NCBI RefSeq assembly: GCF_001638985.1
Contig: NW_017265150.1
Location: 1-64,000, forward strand
Length of the DNA stretch: 64,000 nucleotides
DNA from: Phycomyces blakesleeanus NRRL 1555(-)
Lineage: Eukaryota; Mucoromycota; Mucoromycetes; Mucorales; Phycomycetaceae
Reading direction: 5' to 3'
This document shows, piece by piece, positions 1 through 13,135 of this stretch. The position numbers and the translations under genes were made by a program. The notes under the pieces are model-generated. The model was given only the letters and a program-made list of their open reading frames with translations. It searched no databases and was not told where the DNA came from. Numbering within the stretch: the first letter of the stretch is position 1; each line of letters starts with the position of its first letter.

Positions 1-800
1 AGCCAATTTGATATATATATATAAGCTGATTATAGCTGATCTGCTATATATATAAGTGGATGACAGCCAATCTAATATATATATATAAGTTAATTATAGC
101 TGATCTAATATATATATAAACTAATTATAGTCAATTTGATATATATACAAGCTGATATTAGATAATTTAATATATATATAAGCTGATTGTAACTGATCCA
201 ATATATATACATACTGATTATAATCAATTTAATATATATATAAGCTGATGGCACCTGATCTGATATATATATAAACTAGTGATAATCAATTTAATATATC
301 TATATATTGATAATGGCTAATTACATACTTATATAAGCTGACAAAAACTAATATACTATATATATATAAACTATTGATAGTCATTTTAATATATCTATAA
401 GTTGATCATAGCTAACATAGTATATATATAAGCAGATAATAACTAATCTAATATATATGTAAGCTGATTATAACTCATATGCTATATATATAAGTTGATA
501 ATAGCTGATCTGATATATATATATATACTTATAACAGCTAATTCAATACATATATAGACTGATAATAGCCAATTTGCAATATATATAAATTAATAACAGT
601 CAATCCAATATATATATAAATCAATGATTACTAATTTGCTATATATATAAACTAATAATAAATAATCTAATATATATATATAGACTGATCATAATCAAGC
701 TGCTATATATAAAAATGAATAACAACCAATATAACTTATATATGAACTCATAACATCAGATTTACTACTTATATATATTAATAACATTTTATCTATCTCT
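1..800. repeat. 31-bp AT-rich minisatellite (about 25 diverged copies, continues off the left edge)
   Basis: Successive copies can be laid out with a period of 31 bp, occasionally 33 bp when one extra TA step is present. Each unit is a variable half resembling AAGCTGATTATAGCTGATCT followed by a TA-repeat of roughly 10 bases. Copies are well preserved to about 720 and fade by about 800. The array is already in progress at base 1, so its real length is unknown. No telomere-type G-rich repeat is visible. It could be a subtelomeric, pericentromeric or simply intergenic satellite; the sequence does not decide between these. Confidence 0.85.
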
Positions 801-1019
801 GATATTAGTCAATAGCATTAGATCTATCACATTATATATATTCACACTTGTCAGTATCCAAGTCATATCTGATCATCTCGTTAAATACAAGTTACATACT
901 CTAATCATATTTAATCTTTCATTTTTTATATATTCACAACTCTTTTATAATCTTTCTATATATATATAAGTTTACAGGCAACGGAGATATATTTGTTTAA
1001 TTATAGGATTTTTAAATAT

Positions 1020-1100
1020 TGCTGCGTAGCTCAAGTGTTATCGCGTTGTGTTTTGGTTCTGAGCATCCCTGTTCGACCCTACGCGGTAGCATTCTTTTAT
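1020..1100 (+). repeat. tRNA-like block with pol III A/B boxes, SINE-head candidate
   Basis: The ends can pair as a 7-8 bp acceptor-like stem (1020-1027 with 1081-1088, allowing two G-U pairs). An A-box-like TAGCTCAAGTG lies at 1027-1037 and a perfect B-box core GTTCGACCC at about 1070-1078, the usual spacing for a type-2 pol III promoter. The D-arm and T-arm do not fold, so this is not a working tRNA gene. A degenerate tRNA-derived SINE head is the simplest explanation; chance similarity is possible. Confidence 0.35.
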
Positions 1101-4100
1101 TTCGATTTTTTTGCGTCGTTTTGTTGTTCCCGATCTGGGTTGGTCTTCCGTTTACTATAGTAAAGTCAAAAGGTCAAACCAACTGGGGATCAAGGAGTAT
1201 ATGTAAAATCAAAGATAGGATAAAAGATACTTTTTATAGATACGAATTGAATTGTCATATATAGTTTTCTAAACTAATACTACGTATTATCTGCATTAGC
1301 TATTATATTATATTTAAATAAAAGAAAAGTCATTATACTTTGGTTAATGCTCAGGAAGATATTACTGCGCATAAAGAGGTATTGTGGTTAATTATTTTCA
1401 GATTATATGGATTTATCAAAATAATGTCTGACAGTTTTTTTTGTAATAAAACAACAGTATAATACTACTGTTATGAGTTTTCTTCTTTTAATAATTTGTT
1501 TATTAAATTAAAGAGGTGTAAAGGAAAAGTCTGTTTACATATTAAGAGAAGGTTTGTGATTGCTTGTTATAATAAGACTATTATAAAAGTTAAAATCTCA
1601 AGAAATGAAATATAAATAGAGATATTATAGTTCTAGAGTATATTTTTTATTATAGTATAGCAAACGAAAAAATTACTATAAAATAAACTATTTAGCTGAA
1701 GTATAAAATCAACATTTAATTTTTTTTTTATATTTTTTTTCTTATTTTTTTTATATTATTATTATTTTTGTTTTTTTTTTATATTTTTGTTTTTATATTT
1801 TTTTCTTATTTTTTATTATTATTTTTTTATTATTTTGTTTTTTATTTTATTTTTTATTATTTTGTTTTTTATTTATTTATATTTTATTTTAATGCTTTTA
1901 TTATATTTATAATAAATTAGCATTTCAAAAAAATTGTGAATAAACATATTAATTTTTTTTAGATAAATTCTATTTTTTTTAATATATATATATGATATTC
2001 GGCTAGGGCGGAAATATTTGATTTATTTTAATTTTTACCCACCTTCGCACTATACCAAATCCCTGCGGCCATCTAATCGTAGCACGATTCAATCTCCGAA
2101 AAAATTCTAAAGACCGACAATGCGCCTCTAATGCCACATTTCGGTTACTCCTTTTTATTAGCTATCGATAGAGCCAAGAAGCATACAAATACAATCAGTA
2201 GAAGTCGAGAAAAGTAGAATTATATGAATTTTATTTTTTAATAAATATTGATTTTTCAAAAAAAATAAAAAAAATAATAATATTATAAATGCCGACTGAA
2301 ACCGATATTTTTTATTTATTTATTTATTTTTTGGTATCTTGCGTGCCCTTTAACCAAGGCAACAGATTGTTCAAATAATCTCAATTAAAAGTAGGTATGT
2401 ATATATTTAATAGTGTTTATATTTCTTTTTTCTTGGAGGTTAAACAGGTAGAAAAAAAATTAAAGTTATCTTTGCAATTTGTGCTGTTGATGAATGACGT
2501 GTTTTGTTTAGTAAGCAAAATAAACAAAAATATAATTTTATTTTTTAATTTATCTTATTTACATCTCTTTTAATAATTTTTATTTTATTTTCATGCATTC
2601 ATTTAAAGATGCCATGCCAAGTACGGCTAACATTACTTCATTTGCATCTATACCCACTCACATGAATACAAATATATAGATATATATTATATTTTTGAAA
2701 TAATCAAATATAGACCAAAAGTATAAGCGAGTTTTGATGTCTGTCAGCTGGAAGCTAATCTGTTTTATGTACTCTTGTATTATAGAAACGCATTATTACG
2801 ATAATTTTACTCTATATAATTGCTAAGCTGTCTGTGATGTATGTTGGGTATTTGTTATGAATATATATATCAACTAATTTTCTGCTATAATAATACCCTT
2901 GCAATGTTTTTGATTACTTTTACTTGTCGAATTGCTAATACACATGTATTTTTTATGCTATACTATATAAATATATGTATATATCCCAAATACTAGTAAA
3001 GGTAATAAGTATAATCGACTGATTTTTTTTTAATATTACGATTGATAAACAATCATAGAATGTATCTATGAAGCCATATATATACCAAGTTGCTTTACCA
3101 GAGATAGTTTTGCCTATCCAATAAACAAACAAAAAATACAAGAGAAGTATAGAATAGTAAAAATATCTGTTGTCCTTAACAATAGAAGTCTGATCAGATG
3201 GTACATAATGGGAAAGAAGTCGATACTTAGTTTATTCTTATATATTTATATATATAGTAGAGATCTCTAGGAATCTCGAGAAAATAATGAAAACTGAGAT
3301 GCTGTGATGTCATTTCGTAACTGGCAACCATCGACCTTCTTTGGGAAACCGACATTATAAAGACGACAGTGAAGTCTCAAAATCTATTTATTTCTACAAT
3401 TTCCCTCCATCTTATTCACTTATGGTTAACTAGCTACGTTAAGCATTGTCAAACTTGCCATGGTTATCAACTTCTTTCTTTTTTATTTGGTTTATTATTT
3501 AGTTGAATTCCGAATTCTTGGTTTCATAAACTCTGTAATATATATATTCTACTGGAAGGTAAAGTTTTAGTCATTTTTTGTAAACCTTGGGTTTAGAAGA
3601 ATAAGAAGAAAAAGAAAAGAGATGGGGCGGTCCGAAATTATACATTATTATAATTGCATCTTGATACATTGTACATGTATGCACATTGGCTGTTAATACT
3701 ATAGAAAGCAAAAACCTATCGTTAAATATTTACTGGATCCTCGTCTGTGTTTTATTTTAATGTAGTTCAAACAGATGTACTCAATATTTACAGATAGAGG
3801 TAATTGTGGGTACTGAGAGTTGTGGAGGTAAGTGATCCAACTTGAGTACCACTTCGTTACGGCTACATATTTTCTGTACAGCAATTTTACGTTGATAATC
3901 CGTCCATCTTCACCTAAAACCAAAATAATAAAAACATAATCGAAAATACTTTAAATTCAATATGCTTTAAAATGACAATTGATGAAATATTTGTAACAAT
4001 CGTTTTTTTAATAATGATAACAGTATAATTCAAAGTGTACATAATATATAAATTCCCCTAATCTCAAAACACACACACCCCGTACTCCCACTGCTGTAGA

Positions 4101-5020
4101 CTCAATAATAACCAGCAAGGTTCTTTTAGAGTAATAAGATGTACTACCCATCCTCATAACAAAAGAGCAAATGGGGGTAGATACTGAAAGTAAGGTATAT
4201 ATATATATATATATTCTTAAAAAAGCAGAATAAAGCTAATAAACCATTGTCTTTATTATTTGTAGTAATTTCGATATCTCAGTGTAATTCCGGGAAAGCC
4301 ATGAACAGTTATCCCAACTCACCTTTTTATGATGCCTCTCAATGTTTAACAATCTCTTATTTGACTATCGGGTCAATTGTGATGACTCAGACATCATGAA
4401 CTACTATGGCAGCAACGACAGCAACGACAGCAACGACAGCAACTACCACGGCGTTGTTGGGACTGAAGCTTAGACGCAGAATAGTGAAGACCAGTGTTGA
4501 ATACATAAATGAAAAATAATAACGTGATAATTTTTCGTTTAAAAAAAATTAGTAGTAGTGTTTGTTTTTGACAATTTTTGAAACAGACCAATTTGCTACT
4601 TCCGTTATACTCCAACAATTCAACCAGCTGGTATAATTTTACCTTCATTGTTATATTTTATCCACGATACGTTGGCAACACGGCCATCGTCGCATTGATT
4701 GAATTTACCAAGCACCTGTCAAAAATCTATGATCAAGCTTTCCACCTGACAGTAAGTTTTTCTGGATTGCAAACACGGACAGAATCCCTCTCAAATTGCA
4801 AAGGGCGTAAAAAGAATTGTATAGTGATAGACCCTATGCTTGAGTGTCTCGGTTGCTAAATGTGAATGACTTTACCAGTTCAATAAATATACATTGATTT
4901 TTTTTATTTGCCCTGGACTTGAGGTCACGAATCATCAATAAAACAAGGTGTCGAATATGGTAAACTGGACATGCGACGTATATGGCGTTTCGGCGCTGGA
5001 TAGATCGAAGGATAGTGGTG
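1101..5020. other. Gene-free AT-rich stretch
   Basis: I see no supportable gene here. 1719-1912 is a T-rich low-complexity tract with TTTTTATT-like words. 4405-4443 is a short tandem repeat of CAACGACAG-like units. Open frames in this stretch are under 100 codons, without splice structure or recognisable domains. Confidence 0.6.
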
Positions 5021-5027
5021 GTTTTAT

Positions 5028-5565
5028 TCTTTGTTTTTCGACGTCGTTCGTTGATGTTAGCATTGAGTATCGACTGGTTTCAACTATTCGGTAGTATCAC
5101 ATACGGCACCGGTGGTTAGTTACCTGAAAACGAACAACTTACTTTGTAGGAAGAAGCTTAATCCCGAATATATCATGCTTGATGGTCTAATATCTGGGCC
5201 AAGGGAGCCGAAATCCAATGAGATCGACAATTACCACAAGCCAATGATTGATGAGTTGGAGTAGATATATATGGGAATATAAGTGTAGCTATCGCTAGAT
5301 TTGTTTAGAAGGTACTATCAAAGTGCATTTTCGCGAATTCTACTATTCGCAGCCGTCTCTTTGAAATACTCTTGAAATCAGACTGAAAAAAAAAGACGGC
5401 AGAAAGTGCTAGTTACCCTCCCTCTTAGAAAGACGTCAGATGGAGGCTGGAAATGCTGTTTGGTAACCGCAGTTACATAGCTTTGTATATTTTGATCTAG
5501 GATGTGCGATGGTCATTGATCCCACGCATAATTTCTTCCTGGGAACGATAAAGAGAATGATGAAT
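5028..5565 (+). mobile_element. Decayed CACTA/tnp2-type transposase fragment
   Basis: Translated in shifting frames, this stretch carries landmarks I associate with tnp2/CACTA-like transposases in the expected order. The first is LSIDWFQLF at about 5071-5097, corresponding to the family's LSIDWF(N/Q)PF block. Next is GLISGPREP followed by a YHKP(M/L)(I/V)DEL-like block at about 5180-5258, matching the usual IIPGP.EP...HYL.PLVD. The last is VIDPTHNFFLG at about 5512-5544, matching (V/I)DPMHNLFLG. In-frame stops and at least one frameshift lie between the blocks, so the copy is dead. Its ends and inverted repeats were not located. Confidence 0.72.
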
Positions 5566-8500
5566 CAATGTGCCCCATGTAATGATATAATAGAACAAGA
5601 TAAACAGTTGAGTAGATAATAGTGCTACCTAGCTATTAATTTTAACCATGCCAATTCTGATCTATAATGCTTTAGCCATTTCCTATTTCTCTTTATTATT
5701 TCAAGCTCGCCTCTACCTCCATATCTTCTCGATGTCTATTCAGGTCGTAAGCCTCGATGCAGCTTTATGGAACCCACGTATTTGCTTAATTTTAACTAAT
5801 ATCTTCCTTTTTCATGCAAAATAAAAGAAAATAAGTAATATGTGATGTCGACCATTCCCATCTACTTTACTACCACAAAATTACTCACCAATTTTCCGAC
5901 ATTTTCAGCTAATAACGCGCCTCATCCGGACACTCTTTTGTTGGAAATTGAATCACAAGGCCGAAGTTTATCAATCTGCTCGATAAACATTATTGTGGTA
6001 AAAGTGGTTCAGTCAATGGTGGGTGTTTTATCCAAGTGATATTTGTTAGCAGCAGGCGACACCGAGCTTATATATACTGGGAAAATACAATTTACCTTCA
6101 CATACTCCTTCCCATCCACACTCAGCTACAATATCCATTTAACTCGTACAGCTTATGATAATTAACATTTATTCGCTTTCATCATGTGGTCTTTGTACTG
6201 TTTTTGATAGATCGCGTGAAAATAAGGAAGTCGAGTTTTTTCTTTCTCTCTCTCTTTCTTTCTGACCTTTATGCAGGTAGATGTCACATACTTGTACCGT
6301 TGTATCGTAGCTTTCTAGAGGTTACAACATCAAGGCATTTCACAGATGATTTAAGAATGATGGTTAGTGATTTCTTTGCCAAATAAGCATTATGTTTAAA
6401 ATAAATGTAAAAATAACCTTTCCAAGATTCTCTCTTTTTCTCTCTAAGAAACGACACCCAGAAAATAGCATAGAAACTATTACTGACTTACTCATTTACA
6501 TTGGTAGAATTGTGAACATGGAATGTAAGATTTGGATAAAACGAAAATAAAACGAAAATAAAAATAAAAATAACAGGCTTTTGTCTAAAGGCCCACTGAG
6601 AAAAATTGGAATTTATGTCACCAGAGACTGTTGTGTTGAGTACATTGCTAAATAATCTTATGATCATTTGGGCGAGCATTTAATCCTTATTCTCTTGACA
6701 AATGTACGAGTCAATGAACTTTAATAAATCAGTTTCACTGAAATATTTCTTTACGAAAACACGCATCTATTACTCCAAAAAATAATTTAGCTCGTTTCTT
6801 TTCCAACTTGATTGAGCAATCCGGATGACGGCTAGTTCCATGTTTAGAGCCTTCTTTGGAAGATTATCAATTAATTTTTCTTGCTTTTTTGAGCACATTG
6901 TCAAAGTCATTGGCATCTTTGCTGGCAAGGTAAGCCAATATACGGCGAGACTTGGTCTAATAATAATTTGTATTACTTTTTTTTTTATGTTTCAACACTA
7001 AACTATTTTTTTCTTATGTTTTAAAAATAATTAATTCAATTGTACGTATTGCTCTTCGTGAACGAGTATTTATTGTTTCTCTCGCGACAAGAGACAATTT
7101 TACTTGGTGGAATATCCTTTTGGAGTTGTTGTGGACTCTATTTTTCAATTCGCTATATACGAGTCTCTCCTGATTGTCAAACCCAAACTCTAGGTTGTCG
7201 AGGAGTTGCTCAACTAAGTCCAGGTTTGGAGTCACGTTGAAATCAATGTCCATATTCAAACTAGGGATATGCTTCTTGCCGGATATTATATCAACTGCTA
7301 ACCTTGATCAGTGCTTTGGTTCCAACTTGAGGTTGCGGGTGTATGCATGTATTCCGGATAGAATTTACGAAATCATAAATTGAGGAAACACCACACAATT
7401 TTGTACACGCATAGAAAAAAAATGTTAGATTTTCGCTGGTTATTCCCAGTCTTTGAACGCGGACAACAGGGTTAACGATGGCGACTTTGGTACTCATAAA
7501 AAGCAAAAGATTGGTCGTATATGTAACGAAAATACATTAATATTTCTGATGGGGTCAGATCTGTTAGTAATATCAGTACAAATTCTGCTATTCACGGTGG
7601 CGAGTGTTTCGTTGACGAATACTTTATATCCTTGTACTGCCATCATCTTTCCGCCCTTGATTAAAAGCTTTTTTTTATCGGCTGTTGGCTGGCGATGGAT
7701 ACACGGTGAAGGTCAAGATCACGTATCTGATTAACCGTTTTGTTCATAGGATATAATAAAAAAGGTAACATTTTAACTGTTAATACTACTTTTATTTTTA
7801 TTACCATAGGTATTGTTTTACAATCAAATTAAAAATAAATTGAAAATAAATTATTTAAAGTATGAGAGAGAAGACGGATTAGAGAAAAAGCGATAATAAA
7901 TCAATTATATGGATATAAATGATATCTTTGATCCATAAATTCCAATTAATACTTCTTGTAATCCCTGGGATGAGAATCGGCTTTTAACACTGCTTTTGGA
8001 CTCAATCAATCGATCAATGAAATAAAACATTGTAATTCTTATATGTTTTTACATGCACAGTAAAGCTAGATTTTCTTTTCTTTTTGTAGCCACTGTAGAT
8101 TCTTGCCCGTATACATTAGGAGGGGTTTCAGCAGCTTTAGATGATTGATTTTCGATGTAGTGCTGATTTAATTTACACATACAATTTACTGTGATGAATT
8201 TGAAAAAAAAAATCTTAAAAACTGAGCACCGATGAAGAAAAAAAAAGTTTAGGCGCTTAGATGTTGTAGACTTGGCCGAACTTTACGATTTTTTTGTAGT
8301 AAATGTACAATTAATATTTTAATAAAAAAAATTTAATGTGCACAAGTTGGGGCTATCTTGAGACCGAATTTCAAAAGTATAATATAAGATACTTATGGGG
8401 ACTTTTGAGCAAGAATAATATAATTAAGGTCATCTTACTCGATAGTGTTGTACCCAAGGCCATTTTATCCAAAAGTGTTAAAGACTCTCATCAATATCTT

Positions 8501-8937
8501 TCTTTTATACTGACCATTATTAAATGCTGGTTAAAACACAGTTACATTGAAATGACAAAACATCGAGAACTGGTAAATAGCACCCTCCTATTTTGTCACT
8601 ATATCTACATCCAATCTTTTCTATATACTTCCCCACAATTTCCAGTATTTTTACCACTCGTATCAGTCCCCGTCACCATGACCAATAAAAAAGAAAGAAA
8701 ACTATAAGGCTATCATTGTTTAACTGTGAACCATAAGATATATATATATATTAAAGTGCATATAAGTGTATGGCCTTTGTTTTTTATATCATTGATTTAT
8801 AAAAGAAATATTCTATTTTAAACACAAGACCTGATCTAGCTATCATCTATAATTTAAAGCAATTGATATATATATATATATGCATATAGGGTGTGTGTAT
8901 ATGCTCTGTATAAACGCATAACTATATATCTATATTA
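5566..8937. other. Gene-free region with probable decayed coding remnants
   Basis: No intact gene is seen. Between about 6780 and 7740 the minus strand has two adjacent open stretches (7014-7259 and 7291-7506). These, with the sequence downstream of them, read like eroded coding DNA, but I do not recognise a family. The 123-codon plus-strand ORF at 8336-8707 has no domain, signal or splice context and is not called. Confidence 0.45.
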
Positions 8938-11900
8938 TCAAGGTGATCCATCACCACCGATTTGTCCTTCTCTAAGCCCCTTACGTACAGCTAGTACAGA
9001 ATCCTAGAATACCAAAATGAAACTCTTGTGATGAGCAAAAAATTGATTGAAATGTCTTTTTCTTATGCTTACCACAATTACTGCATCTACTCCATAATAT
9101 TTTTGAGCAACTGCATTCTGAACTTCATTGTTAAGAACTCCGTATGTAAACAACAACAGACCAGTCTCCTTGACAACATTGACCATCAGGGGTGCTTCGA
9201 GGATAGGTTCGCTGGCAGCAACGATGCCCAGAAGATCTCCTTGTTTGGCAAACCGAACTGCTCCCTGCAACGATTGGCATCGTACATCAGCCATAGGAAA
9301 GGTGCCGGCATCTGTCAAGAAAAAGACTGGGTAGTTTGGTTGTTTGAGGTTAAGGGCGAGGCAGATCTCGGGATGGAATGAGGAAAAGATGATGTTGCGG
9401 TCTTTTTCGGCTGTTCCGTAAACGCAGTCCAGGATGGTGTCGACATAGATATTGAGCTCTTGGATCTGATGCAGTTCGTCGGCCTCGGCTTCATCAACCA
9501 AGGGATACTTTACTTCAATGTTGCACCCAGCACTCTTGGGTACCTTCTTCAATGTTTCAGCCAGTGTAGTAAAAGGTGCCTGAATAGTATCTGGTCCGTT
9601 TCCTTTTACTTTTCCGAGCTTGTTGGTTTGTGTCAGCTGAAGCCGTTGGGTATTATCGCCACGTCTGAGAAGAGAGGAAGATGATCCTCCGATCGAGCTT
9701 AAGGAATGAGAGCGATTTGCACGTTTACCGGGCGAAGATACCGAACCCGTCATATTTGGAGAATCGTTCGCGTAGATAATATCCAAAGCATTGTTTCCCT
9801 CAGAAGGGTCAGGAGACTTGGTTGAAGGAGTGTCATTTCCTTGGATATCTTCCGTCACACCCGTGTGGTAATCCTTAATCTGTCCAGACGGTTTAAGGTT
9901 TAGGAATTGCTCTAGAGTGATAGCGTTCAAAGGAATATCGTAGCCAGTTTCGGTTACAGTCCAGTCGTGGTAAATTACAGGCACCAGATCCTTTGTTAAT
10001 TGAACATCTTTGGCATTTTTTTTTAAAAAAAAAGGATGAGTTAATATGTGTGGATCGATTTTTCTTATTTGGGCTTACCAAATTCAACGTATTCGGCACC
10101 CAGAGATGCCGCAGTAACAAATGATAATACCGTATTTTCTCCAACCTGAAGGCGCGATCCCTTTCTATTCATACCAGAGCCTCGATGACCTATAACCTTT
10201 ATAGTTTATTTAAGCATTATATACAGCCACTATATATAGATGTGTGTGTGTGTGTGTGTTTACCTTTGTATCTACAGACTTATAATAAGTGTACCGGTCA
10301 CCAACTGTCATCTTTGGATGCGAGAATGGTGTAACAACAAAGTATTCAAATCCAAGCGAGCCAGCATATTCAAGCGATTGGGAATGAACCAACGGTACTG
10401 TCTGCTGCCCACGAAGTGAGGTATTTCCACCAGCAGAGCCTTTAAATGCCTTGGTCTTTGAATATAGCGAGTCACCGGTAAGCACAGACGTACCGCGCGC
10501 AAGTATTGTGCTTGAAGGATTTGATCCAAACGTCTCGATCACATCGAACCGAAGCACGACATCTTCTGGCTTGGAAGTAAACAAGACAATTGGGTCTGGA
10601 TGAAGTAAATGGTGCTGGTTGCTGGTCGGTAAGTCCAGGATTGGAAATTCTCCTGTTGCATTAGTGGCAGACACGGCAATTGAAAGACGTTTGTCCTGCC
10701 ACAGACTACCGTCCGGATTTAAAAAGCAACGCGAGAGAGGGTTGCGAGAGTCGTTGCTCCCGAGCGTGATGATCACCATAGACTGATCAGTCAAGTATTT
10801 GTGGCCGTACAATCGACCTGCTCTTGCAAATGCCTTGGATCCTAGAGCGTTTGTCCGAGACTTATTCCCGGCTCCTGCTCCTGTGCCTGTACCTGTACCC
10901 GGACTTCCACCATTTCCTTCCACTGTCTCTCGCACATTAGGAGCTATTGTAGGAACTTCGTCTGGCTTTGTACGCTTTCCGATATTCATGTGTCCACGGA
11001 ACATGGCATGCTCATAAGCGTGCCAGCCATTCAAGTCTTTTGCAGCTTTGTCAGCACCTGCGTCTAATAGATTTTCGGTGATATCGACGTGACCTTCAAT
11101 GGCTTTTGATATGTGTATAAAAAGGGTTTATAAAATTTTAATTTTAGAAGTTAATTTTTTTTTTAAAAAAAAAAAGAATATATATGAAAATTACCTGCGA
11201 CAATCAATGGGGTCCAGCCATTAATTTTATCTGCATGGTTTACGCGCGCATGACCTTGTTCGATTAATGCCTTTACGCCTTCTGTAAACTGGTTCCGGAT
11301 GGCAATAAGGAGTGGAGTCTCGCCATCCTCGTCTGCCATATCTACAGAGGCACCTCTTTGGATTAGCAATTCAAGCAGTTTGAGATTGCATAGTTTGCAA
11401 GCAGTGGCAACGGAGGAAGGATGGTGAGATGATCTGACAAAGTCTGGAATGGCTTCTCTGTCCGAAACTTGGACACTTTCTCTTCGCGACAAAGATGAGT
11501 CTATATAAGTATTTTGTTTTGTTAGTTATAAAAAAAATACGATAATCTTTTTTTTTGTTATATAAATAAAAATTAATAATACCTGCAATCGTGGCATCTA
11601 TATCCTTGATATTGCCAACATCGATCAGTACCTTGAGCGTGTTTGGATTGCCGTGTAAGATCGCCAAGAACAGAGGTGTATGTCCATCACGATCCTGCCA
11701 GGCCGAGCTCTTGAAGCCTACTTTTGTGTATTGGTTGTCCGAGATCGCATGTTCCATCAACACCCGTGTCATTTCTGGATGGCCGGCCTCGGCAGCATAA
11801 TGGAGGGGCCGACGGCCGGCAAAGTCTGTCTGGGACTCCAGGTCAGGGAACCAATCGAGGAGCTTGCGAACAACGACAAGCATCTGAGGCTTGATGTCGG

Positions 11901-13135
11901 GTTCATTGGAGCGAATCGCAAGCTTGTGAAGTATGTTCCGTTCGTTGATGTCCTTGTGTACCAATGGATTTGCTCCTGATTTGACCAAGTACTCGACACA
12001 TGCCAATGAACCATGCTCGATGGCAATTTCTAATAGTCCGTAGAGTGTCTATAGTTTCGAGTGTATAAAGAGGAGGAGGAGAGGGATTAATTAAAGAAAA
12101 AAATTGTATAATTTAATTTTTTTTTTTTACTTGATCTGTGTCTCGGTGCGACTGTTCTGTTTTCAGGACATCAGACTGGAGAAGAACCGACAACTCCGCT
12201 TGGTTGTCATTCTCAATTGCCATCGTCAAGCGCTCGTTTTCTTGGTCTGTCAGAGGGCTGTGGCATTTTATTTGGGATGGTAGAGATAATCGGCGTTTCA
12301 GGGCTGAGGGCGAAGACAGAGTGGCAATCCAACTGGTGATCTTTGCAATTTCTGTGCGTAAAGGGGTTGGGTCTGCAAAAGGCAGGGCTGCCACCTTTCG
12401 GGTTGATGTTGTGAATGAATTTCATTTTTTTTTGTGGTCATTGATTATCATATCTTTAGTATATATAAAGCTTGCTGACGTGTACCTTTGTCTGCCAGTA
12501 GATCGTCTGCGTCTCAAGACCCAGTCGCTTGTCCAACCTAGTACAGATTGGGAAATATAGATATAAAATAGAGTCGTAAGAATGAGTAGAGCAGAGCAGA
12601 GCAGAGCAGAGTAAAGTAGAATAGAATAGAATAGAGTATGATGTAAATTTGATGGATAAACTTTTATATACTTTTTGAGAATCTTTCTAAAGCCCTTTGC
12701 ATTGAGTTCCCCAAACCACATTAGCCTATGCATCTGTACACGTGTTTCTTGAAGAGCACTGGCCAGTTCTTCGTTGTAATCTTTTGCAGACTCTGTTTGA
12801 GAGACCGAGGGAGTAGAGACCTGAATATATCGTTCTGAAAGGATCCATAGTCTACGGTCAATCTGGCCCTGCTTGTAGCAGTAGAAAGTATTGACTTTCT
12901 CAAGCTCTCTATCCAGTTGGAATACAATTGCTGCGATATTTATGTATACATATATTTAGGTTGAGTAGGTTTATGCTATCAAAGCAATGTAATAGTATGT
13001 ACCTGTGGTGGCCTTTTCGGATGGAGGTAGTGAGGCTGCAGCTAGATTGATAGATTTCTTGAGTGCCTTGTAGGACATGTAATTCTTTGACCATTCTGGT
13101 ATTTGGCTGTTTAACATCGTCTTGCCAAACTTCAT
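8938..13135 (-). CDS. GDE1: Gde1-type glycerophosphocholine phosphodiesterase (SPX-ankyrin-GDPD)
   Basis: Ten exons (13135-13003, 12930-12672, 12537-12486, 12394-12131, 12048-11583, 11500-11195, 11102-10264, 10196-10079, 10007-9073, 9003-8938) give 1,145 residues in phase; yeast Gde1 is similar in size. The start MKFGK is the canonical opening of an SPX domain (residues 1 to about 150), the inositol-pyrophosphate/phosphate sensor. Ankyrin repeats follow at about 215-530, then a C2-like region to about 760 and a GDPD catalytic domain. That domain begins VIGHRG, with H777, E811, D813 and H826 as expected active-site and metal ligands. A serine-rich insertion interrupts the GDPD domain at about 855-930. 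The family hydrolyses glycerophosphocholine to glycerol-3-phosphate and choline in the cytosol. Introns are full of low-complexity sequence, including AGAGC and TG repeats. Divergent from YAH1. Confidence 0.93.
10016..10033. repeat. T9A9 tract inside a GDE1 intron
   Basis: Nine T followed directly by nine A, a perfect palindrome, within intron 10008-10078 of GDE1. Another, T10A11, lies at 11151-11175 at the edge of intron 11103-11194. See the finding on recurrent T(n)A(n) tracts. Confidence 0.9.
12590..12642. repeat. Pentanucleotide microsatellite in a GDE1 intron
   Basis: Tandem GAGCA units grade into TAGAA-type units. The whole tract lies inside intron 12538-12671 and does not affect the coding frame. 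Confidence 0.8.

Noticed and set aside
1..800. Telomere or CRISPR array
   Set aside because: The repeat is AT-rich and tandem with no spacers and no G-rich telomeric unit; the genome is eukaryotic.
1020..1088. Functional tRNA gene
   Set aside because: The acceptor-like stem pairs, but the D and T arms do not and no clear anticodon arm exists.
8336..8707. 123-codon plus-strand ORF
   Set aside because: No domain, no signal, no splice partner, composition like the surrounding AT-rich DNA.
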